A stretch of DNA of 64,000 bases, from assembly GCA_965221035.1 (NCBI GenBank), contig OZ244860.1, positions 1,240,001-1,304,000 of the forward strand. The letters run 5' to 3'. Every line of letters starts with the position of its first letter. The first letter of the stretch is position 1. The position numbers and the translations under genes are program-made. This stretch comes from UBA6522 sp965221035 (GTDB taxonomy: Bacteria > Pseudomonadota > Gammaproteobacteria > Steroidobacterales > Rariloculaceae). Shown here piece by piece: positions 61,901-64,000 of this stretch. The notes below the pieces were generated by a model. The model was given only the letters and a program-made list of their open reading frames with translations, ran no database searches and was not told the DNA's origin.

Positions 61901-64000
61901 CGTGGCTCCGCTGCCGATGATGTCCGCCCAGGTCGCGCTGTCGGGCACGGTCGCGCCCGCGCCGTATCGGAGCTGGTACCTGGTGATGCTGAAATCATAC
62001 GAGTTGTTCCAGCGCAAGGTGACCCATGTGTCGCCCGCTGCCGCAGTCAGGTTAGTCGGCGCGTTCGGCGTTCCAACCACCGTGATATTGAAAGTATCCG
62101 AGACTTCGCCGTTGTTGCCGTCGTTCGCCGTCACCTGCACCGACAGCGTACCCTTGTCCGCCGTCTGCGGCGTGCCGGTGAAGGTTCGCGTGGGGGCGGT
62201 GAAGCTCAACCAGGAGGGCAGCACGGCACCGTCTGACTGCTGCGCAGTGTAGGTCAAGGTGTCGTTGTCCACGTCCGCGAAGGTGTTCGCCGGGAACGGG
62301 TATCTGAAGGCGCTGTCCACGATCGCGGTCTGATCTGGAATGGCATTCGCCACCGCTGGCGCTTCGTTCCCGGCGGTGACGTCGATGGTCATGGTGTAGG
62401 ACGCCGTGCTGTCGGAATCGCCGTCGTTTACCGAGAACCGGAAGGTCGCGTAGGGGTCGCCGTTGGCGTTAGCCGCTGGCGTGAACGTCAGGTTGTCGCC
62501 GTCGATGTCGGCGGCGGTGACCACCTGGTCCAAGGTCACGTCGGCGCCGCTCAGTTGCAACGCGCCCGCGGTTTCAAGGCCGGTGATCTTGACGCTGGCG
62601 AGTGTGTCGCCGGTGTCGGCGTCGCTGAAGTTGAAGTCGGCGGCGTCGAAGGTGTAGGCGGTGTCCTCGTCCGTGGTGACGGTGTTGTCCGAAGCCGTCG
62701 GCGGGGTGTTGGTCGGCGGCGCGGCCGTCACCGTCAGCGTGAACGTGTCGTTCACCGTGCCGCCGTTGCCGTCGGCCGCGGTGACGGTGATCTCCGAAGT
62801 GCCAGCCGCGACGCCACTCAAGGTCAAGGTGTTCGCGTCGTTGTCCACGGTCACCGTCGCCGCGGTCTCGGTGGCGGACGTGGCCGAGTAGGTCAGCGTG
62901 TCGCCGTCAACGTCGTTGAACACTTCGCTGCCGTCGGTTTCCAGCGCCACGGCCAGGTTCGAGCCGGCGGCCACCGAACGGGCGCCGATGGCGTTGGCCA
63001 CGGTGGGCGCGTCGTTCACGGCGGTGACGTCAATGGTCATGGTGTAGGACGCCGTGCTGTCGGAATCGCCGTCGTTGACGCTGAACCGGAAGCTGGCGTA
63101 GGGGTCGCCGTTGGCGTTGGCCGCTGGCGTGAACGTCAGGTTGTCGCCGTCGATGTCGGCGGCGGTGACCACCTGGTCCTGGGTCACGTCAGCGCCGCTC
63201 AGTTGCAGGGCGCCGGCGGTTTCAAGGCCGGTGATCTTGACGCTGGCGAGGATGGCGCCGGTGTCGGCGTCGCTGAAGTTGAAGTCGGCGGCGTTGAAGG
63301 TGTAAGCGGTGTCTTCATCCGTGGTCACCGTGTTGTCCGCGGCCGTCGGCGGGGTGTTGGTCGGGCCGGGGTCAGAAGTCACGGTCAAGGTGAAGGTGTC
63401 GCTGACGCTGCCGCCGTTGCCGTCGGCCGCGGTGACGGTGATCACCGAAGTGCCAGCCGCCACGCCGGCTAGCGTGATCGTGTTGGCGTCGTTGTCCACG
63501 GCCACCGTCGCCGCGGTCTCGGTGGCGGACGTGGCCGAGTAAGTCAGCGTGTCGCCGTCAACGTCGTTGAACACTTCGCTTCCGTCGGTTTCCAGCGCCA
63601 CGGCCAGGTTCGAACCCGCGGCCACCGTGCGCGCGCCGATGGCGTTGGCCACGGTGGGCGCGTCGTTCACCGCCGTTACATCAATCGTCATGGTGTAGGA
63701 CGACGTGCTGTCGTCGGTGCCGTCGTTGACCGAGAACCGGAAGGTCGCGTAGGGGTCGCCGTTGGCGTTGGCCGCCGGGGTGAAGGTCAGGTTGTCGCCG
63801 TCGATGTCGGCGGCGGTGATGACCTGTTCACGGGTCACGTCGGCGCCGCTCAGCTGCAGGGCGCCGGCGGTTTCGAGGCCGGTGACCTTGACGCTGGCGA
63901 GGGTGTCACCGCTGTCAACGTCGCTGAAGTTGAAGTCGGCGGCGTCGAAGGTGTAAGCGGTGTCTTCATCCGTGGTGACGGTGTTGTCCGAAGCCGTCGG
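58928..64000 (-). CDS. Giant cadherin-like/FN3 repeat outer-membrane surface protein, 5' end missing
   Basis: The reading frame is open to the right edge; about 1690 residues are visible. From the visible N-terminal side: near-identical ~217-aa cadherin-like units (DEDTAYTFDAADFNFSD, VTAADIDGDNLTFTPAANAN, FNDVDGDTLTYSATS), an Ig-like unit, two fibronectin III domains (KYQLRYGAG patterns), putative-Ig (He_PIG) units, and a C-terminal ~370-residue beta-barrel (DWTLWGSGSYRDLSGSG, LEWSYGLLTRGGR) typical of autotransporter-like outer-membrane domains, ending LRIEYGR. Aspartate-rich loops suggest calcium binding. Likely an adhesin; secretion route (type V-like) is inferred from the barrel. Confidence 0.85.
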   Translation of the reverse strand, partial: PTASDNTVTTDEDTAYTFDAADFNFSDVDSGDTLASVKVTGLETAGALQLSGADVTREQVITAADIDGDNLTFTPAANANGDPYATFRFSVNDGTDDSTSSYTMTIDVTAVNDAPTVANAIGARTVAAGSNLAVALETDGSEVFNDVDGDTLTYSATSATETAATVAVDNDANTITLAGVAAGTSVITVTAADGNGGSVSDTFTLTVTSDPGPTNTPPTAADNTVTTDEDTAYTFNAADFNFSDADTGAILASVKITGLETAGALQLSGADVTQDQVVTAADIDGDNLTFTPAANANGDPYASFRFSVNDGDSDSTASYTMTIDVTAVNDAPTVANAIGARSVAAGSNLAVALETDGSEVFNDVDGDTLTYSATSATETAATVTVDNDANTLTLSGVAAGTSEITVTAADGNGGTVNDTFTLTVTAAPPTNTPPTASDNTVTTDEDTAYTFDAADFNFSDADTGDTLASVKITGLETAGALQLSGADVTLDQVVTAADIDGDNLTFTPAANANGDPYATFRFSVNDGDSDSTASYTMTIDVTAGNEAPAVANAIPDQTAIVDSAFRYPFPANTFADVDNDTLTYTAQQSDGAVLPSWLSFTAPTRTFTGTPQTADKGTLSVQVTANDGNNGEVSDTFNITVVGTPNAPTNLTAAAGDTWVTLRWNNSYDFSITRYQLRYGAGATVPDSATWADIIGSGATTTTHTVTGLIDGKEYAFEIRAENAFGYSDASSTASATPLATPVAPTGLAAAAGNAKATLTWADPGNDSITKYQLRYGAGSSVPVIATWADIPGSDATTVRHDVTGLTNDTEHAFQIRAVNASGEGEASAEVTATPTIDTTPSFGDQTVEDQTYTQDEAIDPLTLPEATDGNGALTYGISPELPAGLNFDAATRTLGGTPTAAQAATTYTYTVADSDGNREASDTATLTFSIEVVAANGSPTVANPIADQSVLEGDTVDLDVSTVFEDPDGDTLTLSAESGDPTKATVTLSGTTLTVRGVESGLTAVTVTADDGNGGTVTDEFTVAVIADTAPSFGNVTIENQTWTRNRSIGTWRLPAATGGNGALSYELEPSLPSGLSLSMMERLVSGTPTVLLPPTQYTWRALDEDGDEATLTFIVEVVSEHTLESREGAVHEAILPELVRSLTADTASAIASRVEASKRARSAASDGTSLMGGTSISQLNLLGQQVSLTGGESDGASLNELGQAFTGMLRDLTLSNQGSDRDWRDVLERQLIEGTSFTLDGRSLTGGLNQGPSTPSGLDWTLWGSGSYRDLSGSGQGIDWAGDMKSVHLGADARYRVETMSGIVLTRSVAELGYTDTGTDTRLEGVYELELTSLSPYFDWRNDSNFHVWGTASLGVGEVGVRDLDGEQETARDLDLRSLSLGIDRPLTQQGPLGLSLKGDVSLTQAVAEGALAGADLETDTTRARLLMEAHLTVGALQPYLELGIRADGGDGVTGTGGELGGGFRYYSGGWSIEGEARTLISGKGTSEEWQASATVVKEPTSTDGTGLTLRLTPTFGTPGGLGSGVISGLWQESWTGMPLGMPGRGAGTAMEQRWELEWSYGLLTRGGRLLEPFGGLTLVPGAESRNAGRLNLGARMAPAPRWNWSLELQWTPGDLREGAGANGRFGDAWMMSPYDNLSPFGWPASVGERRYDQLGSEPGALRGGSQYGATGLSMPDTGVILRIEYGR
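62370..64000. repeat. 648-651-bp in-frame tandem repeats in the surface-protein gene
   Basis: Equivalent landmarks recur at about 62370, 63018 and 63669 (for example the TCATGGTGTAGGACG motif and GGGGTCGCCGTTGGCG block), giving periods of about 648 and 651 bp with very high identity, and the array continues past the right edge. Each unit encodes ~216-217 residues. High identity implies recent duplication or gene conversion. Confidence 0.85.

Noticed and set aside
60602..62236. Long plus-strand open frame (544 codons) inside the surface-protein gene
   Set aside because: Low-complexity Arg/Gly/Val translation antisense to a recognised repeat protein; a GC-rich shadow.
62370..64000. CRISPR array from regular repeats
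   Set aside because: The units are ~650 bp, contiguous, in frame and coding; no short repeat-spacer pattern.

Overview
The window is a GC-rich (about 60-65% G+C by eye), densely packed chromosome segment, most likely from an aerobic, little-studied gammaproteobacterium. The evidence is conserved gammaproteobacterial gene order: a pilMNOPQ-aroK-aroB block divergent from a class A penicillin-binding protein gene, yicC and gmk-rpoZ-spoT-ridA-recG, comF divergent from bioB, and rph-rdgB. I see no rRNA, tRNA or CRISPR array.

Layout. 1-9156 (mainly minus strand): DUF445 protein (cut by the window edge), pyrF, dgt-like, aroB, aroK, then the type IV pilus assembly genes pilQ-P-O-N-M, with a DUF2237 gene on the plus strand between aroK and pilQ. 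9391-12689: PBP1A and a conserved hypothetical. 12713-15967 (minus): gltA, rpmE, rdgB, rph. 16118-23780 (plus): yicC, gmk, rpoZ, spoT, ridA, recG, ubiA, with a 161-bp palindromic element between gmk and rpoZ. 24067-26269: two secreted proteins, one a metallo-beta-lactamase-fold hydrolase carrying two EF-hand loops. 26296-29068: comF, and a biotin cluster reduced to bioB-bioC. 29102-30573: an AbiE-type toxin/antitoxin pair. 30752-36470: ctaA, ctaB, uvrD, trkA.

The most interesting part is 36533-48337. About 12 kb of accessory genes lie between trkA and trkH, which are functional partners. They encode a large SNF2-like helicase with a C-terminal DUF3883/PD-(D/E)XK-like domain, three small unknown proteins, a DUF1156 adenine-type DNA methyltransferase, a DUF7662 protein, a PIN-domain nuclease, and a 1107-aa DUF499 AAA ATPase with an N-terminal HEPN motif. 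Helicase, methyltransferase, giant ATPase and candidate nucleases together look like an anti-phage system that overlaps DISARM/BREX logic without their other hallmark genes.

48436-52190: trkH, a TPR protein and a TRAP transporter (Q and M subunits, no solute-binding subunit in view). 52292-52907: a DUF4143-family ATPase gene broken by an internal deletion, with an intact palindrome upstream. 52935-58694 (minus): a cytochrome c oxidase operon with a di-haem subunit II and two subunit III genes, preceded by azurin. 58928-64000 (minus): a giant cadherin-like/FN3 repeat surface protein with a C-terminal outer-membrane barrel, cut at the right edge.

Coordinates come from reading the sequence and its translations. 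No database search was possible, so family names are recognition calls.
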